The notes under the pieces are model-generated. The model ran no database searches, was not told the DNA's origin, and saw only the letters and a program-made list of their open reading frames with translations. From NCBI GenBank assembly GCA_035630195.1, contig DASQLD010000609.1, forward strand, positions 1 to 16,814: 16,814 nucleotides of DNA, written 5' to 3'. Origin of the DNA: DASQDN01 sp035630195. Its GTDB lineage: Bacteria; Acidobacteriota; Terriglobia; Bryobacterales; Bryobacteraceae. Below are positions 14,588 through 16,814 of the stretch, one piece after another; the first letter of the stretch is position 1, and each line of letters starts with the position of its first letter. A program made the translations under genes and the position numbers.

Positions 14588-15004
14588 TCACTGTGCGCGA
14601 TGATCGACCACGCTGCGAATGATCGCTCCCAATTGCATGAACTCGGCAAGATCCGACGGCTTCCGGAAGTATGCGGACGCTCCCAGACGTTCGGCCCTTT
14701 GCCGGTCTTTCGGGGCATCGGAAGAAGTAATAATGATGACTGGAGTCGCTGAACACTTGGGGTTCCCTCGAAAGTTGTTCAGAATCTCGTGGCCGTCGCC
14801 CTTCGGCAGATTCAGGTCCAAGAGGAACACATCGGGGCACGGAGCATCGGGAATGGCGCCAATACGTTCTATATAGCGGTTCACGTCAACACCGTCCGCT
14901 ACCACGTCCAGTTTAAACTGAAGGTTATGGGCGCGGAGTGCCTCCTCTACGAGGAACACATCTCCCTGATTGTCTTCGACAAGAAGCACTCGAAGGGTCT
15001 TCAT
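14588..15004 (-). CDS. Single-domain response regulator (CheY/Rcp1 type)
   Basis: The protein has 138 residues and is a bare receiver domain with no DNA-binding or enzymatic output. The acidic pocket is E10-D11, the phosphorylated Asp is D63 in VFLLDLNLP, the switch residue is in IITSSD (T93/S94) and the conserved Lys is K115 in YFRKPSD. The LVEDNQGDVFLVEEAL opening and the NLPKGDG loop are typical of the Rcp1-like regulators that serve phytochrome-type and PAS histidine kinases. Its ATG overlaps the kinase stop (ATGA) and a GGGGAG ribosome site lies just inside the kinase gene, so the two are coupled and the kinase is the likely phosphodonor. The signal probably goes on to a further kinase, a phosphotransfer protein or a motor-like target elsewhere. 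Confidence 0.92.
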   Translation of the reverse strand: MKTLRVLLVEDNQGDVFLVEEALRAHNLQFKLDVVADGVDVNRYIERIGAIPDAPCPDVFLLDLNLPKGDGHEILNNFRGNPKCSATPVIIITSSDAPKDRQRAERLGASAYFRKPSDLAEFMQLGAIIRSVVDHRAQ

Positions 15005-16814
15005 CGCTCCCCAACTTTTGGCAACGCGAACGAGAATGTGGCGCCCTGACCGGGAATCGACTCAGCCCAAACCCTGCCAGCGTAACGTTCGATGAGCCGT
15101 TTGCAGATAGCCAATCCAAGGCCGGTACCGGGATACTCGTCCTTATGAAGGCGCTTGAATAAGCCAAACACGCGGCCCGCCTGATCCTGTTCGAAACCAA
15201 TGCCGTTGTCTTTTACGCTCACAACCCACTCATCTCCATCCGCGTGAGAGGAAATGTGCACTTCTGCGGGCTCATTTGGCCTGTGGTACTTAAGCGCATT
15301 TGAGAGAAGATTTTGAAACACCTGCGTGAGCTGACCTTCATCCCCTCGAACAATTGGCAAAGGATCCGAATTAACCATCGCGTGTTCTTCTTCTATCCGG
15401 CTTTGCAAGGTTTGAATAGCCCTAGCCAAAGAAACATTCAAGTCCGCGCTGAGGACGGATGTCTGATCCGACTCGCCTAGAAGTACGTGGGAAAAATTGA
15501 GGAGGTCCTTGAGAAGGCGCTCCATCCGTCTCACGCCGGCAGTAACCTGAACTGCGAACCCACGAGAGACATCGTTCAGATGCGCATCCAGGTCACGGAC
15601 TAGGAGCTGCGTGTAAATATTGACCATGCGAAGCGGCTCTTGAAGGTCATGGCTTGCAACGTAAGCGAATTCCTCAAGCTCGCGATTTGCACGTTCCAGC
15701 GCCTGTCTCGCACGAACCTGGGCGGAGACATCAACCGCAACAGCCACTACCGCCGATACCGTTTGGTCTAGTTGCCGTAGCGGGTGGTAGACGAAATTAA
15801 ACCAGTAGTCTTCAACGACGCCGTCCTCATCACGGTCGAGCGGAATTTTGAATTCGTTCGCGGCAAACGCTACTCCGGTTTCGAGAACATTGTGAAGGAT
15901 GCCGAGCAACTCCGCATTTAGCTCGGGAATAGCGTCCGATAAGGCCTTTCCCCGAACAACACGTCCGGGGAAGAGTGCTTGAAAGAGAGGATTCACCAAT
16001 TCAAAGACGAGTTCTCGTCCCCGAAGAACACATATGGCGACAGGCGCCTGTGTGAAGACTTGCTGAAGACGCTCTTCGCTCGTTTTTAAAGCTTCTTCAA
16101 AAAGCTTTCGTTCGGTGATGTTCTCGAGAATTGCGATGAACTGTGTCGGCCGGCCTTGTTCATCACGGCGCATCGTTCCGGAAGCGTGAACCCAGACGAC
16201 CCGTCCGTCTTTGTGGATGTAACGCTTTTCCAGAGCCGGCGGAGTGCGACCTTGCCGAAATGCCTCGCCAAACGCATGGGTAGCATCAATATCGTCGGGA
16301 TGGGTAAAGTGGTCCGAACTGCGAGCAGCCACCTCTTGCCTTGTGTAACCAAGCATGTCCAAATAAGCCTTGTTGGCCTCAACAAACTCTCCCGACGGAG
16401 TTGTCAAGACCATTGCTACGGGCGCATGAGCAAAGGCTGCGCTGAAGCGTTCTTCACTTTCCTGCAAGGCCGCCTCTGCTTCCTTGCGTTTAGTAATTTC
16501 TCTAGTGGATCCAGCAACAGCTTCTACCGAACCGTCCGCGCCGAAAACGGGCACAAAAATGTATTCGTAAAATCCGGTACTGCCGGTCGGGGAGGTATAC
16601 GGCGTCTCATCGCGCAATGATTCCTTCGTCTCGATCACTTGTTGGATCTGACGTTGAAGCCGCCCCGCGAGTTCGTGTGGGTATTCCAGATCAAAGAAAT
16701 TCATGCCAACCGCTTCTTCGAACGACTTCTTCCACAAAGAAAGAAGCGCGCGGTTGATATAAGTGAAGCGCCCATTGAGATCGAACAGGTAAGTGAAGTC
16801 AGGAGTGTGCGAAA
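15001..16814 (-). CDS. Multi-PAS sensor histidine kinase (N-terminus outside window)
   Basis: The frame is open to the window edge, so the ATG at 16737 is internal and the protein is longer than the 604 residues seen here. Reading from the N-terminal side there are at least three PAS domains. The first starts at the edge (TPDFTYLFDLNGRFTYIN), the second begins around SEERFSAAFAHAPVAMV and the third around SEERLQQVFTQAPVAIC, joined by PAC motifs such as ITKRKEAE and ITERKLFE. Next come a short coiled linker, the HisKA domain with the phosphorylated His in YVASHDLQEPLR (codon at 15649-15651) and a HATPase with its N box (NLLSNALKYH), G1 (DNGIGF) and G2 (GTGLGLAICKR). No membrane segment is visible, so it is probably a cytoplasmic sensor, as far as this part shows. 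It is followed by its response regulator. The stimulus is unknown. Confidence 0.93.
   Translation of the reverse strand, partial: SHTPDFTYLFDLNGRFTYINRALLSLWKKSFEEAVGMNFFDLEYPHELAGRLQRQIQQVIETKESLRDETPYTSPTGSTGFYEYIFVPVFGADGSVEAVAGSTREITKRKEAEAALQESEERFSAAFAHAPVAMVLTTPSGEFVEANKAYLDMLGYTRQEVAARSSDHFTHPDDIDATHAFGEAFRQGRTPPALEKRYIHKDGRVVWVHASGTMRRDEQGRPTQFIAILENITERKLFEEALKTSEERLQQVFTQAPVAICVLRGRELVFELVNPLFQALFPGRVVRGKALSDAIPELNAELLGILHNVLETGVAFAANEFKIPLDRDEDGVVEDYWFNFVYHPLRQLDQTVSAVVAVAVDVSAQVRARQALERANRELEEFAYVASHDLQEPLRMVNIYTQLLVRDLDAHLNDVSRGFAVQVTAGVRRMERLLKDLLNFSHVLLGESDQTSVLSADLNVSLARAIQTLQSRIEEEHAMVNSDPLPIVRGDEGQLTQVFQNLLSNALKYHRPNEPAEVHISSHADGDEWVVSVKDNGIGFEQDQAGRVFGLFKRLHKDEYPGTGLGLAICKRLIERYAGRVWAESIPGQGATFSFALPKVGER

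Noticed and set aside
1..16814. tRNA, rRNA, CRISPR array, insertion sequence or prophage
   Set aside because: I saw no regularly spaced repeats, transposase or integrase motifs, or cloverleaf-like sequence on reading both strands.
14588..16814. Kinase start at ATG 16737
   Set aside because: The frame continues to the window edge with clear PAS sequence (TPDFTYLFDLNGRFTYIN), so the true start lies beyond the window.

Overview
The window is GC-rich, gene-dense bacterial DNA whose gene content points to an Acidobacteriota soil bacterium of the Solibacter/Bryobacter type. The signs are many secreted alpha/beta hydrolases, a GMC oxidoreductase with its Tat-exported small subunit, an epimerase/DHDPS-like pair and a large PAS kinase. 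This taxonomic call is an inference from family content; no rRNA or marker gene is present.

Layout. (1) 1-7336, plus strand: seven genes packed with overlaps or gaps of 13 bases or less. They are the 3' end of an unrecognised protein, a compact penicillin-binding-like protein, a SpoIID/LytB protein, a secreted two-domain esterase-like hydrolase, a GNAT acetyltransferase, an NAD-dependent epimerase-like protein and a DHDPS/NAL-family aldolase. The first part looks like envelope/peptidoglycan work, the last two like sugar or sugar-acid metabolism. (2) 7493-10184, plus strand: a radical SAM protein, a DinB-like protein and an exported alpha/beta hydrolase. Two of these starts sit 6-8 bases behind a -10-like box, which suggests leaderless or near-leaderless mRNAs. 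(3) 10181-11491, minus strand: a GH1-like glycosidase whose stop codon overlaps that of the hydrolase in a TTAA. (4) 11919-14092, plus strand: a GMC-family FAD dehydrogenase and its gluconate-2-dehydrogenase subunit 3-like partner, a likely periplasmic sugar/glycoside oxidation complex divergent from the glycosidase. (5) 14588-16814, minus strand: a multi-PAS sensor histidine kinase, running off the window end, overlapped by a stand-alone CheY/Rcp1-type response regulator.

The most striking observation is that three genes (radical SAM, DinB, GMC) are each broken by what looks like exactly one missing base. In each case the downstream frame still encodes the conserved C-terminal part of the family. 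No slippery site is present. Either the assembly carries indel errors or these genes were lost very recently. For function, read the repaired proteins: about 347, 157 and 537 residues.

I found no RNA gene, CRISPR array, insertion sequence or phage gene, and no clear new defence or biosynthetic system. The candidates most worth a second look are the split PBP-like/SpoIID pair, the hydrolase with a nucleophile-less second domain, the epimerase without its catalytic lysine, and the glycosidase/iron-sulfur GMC locus.
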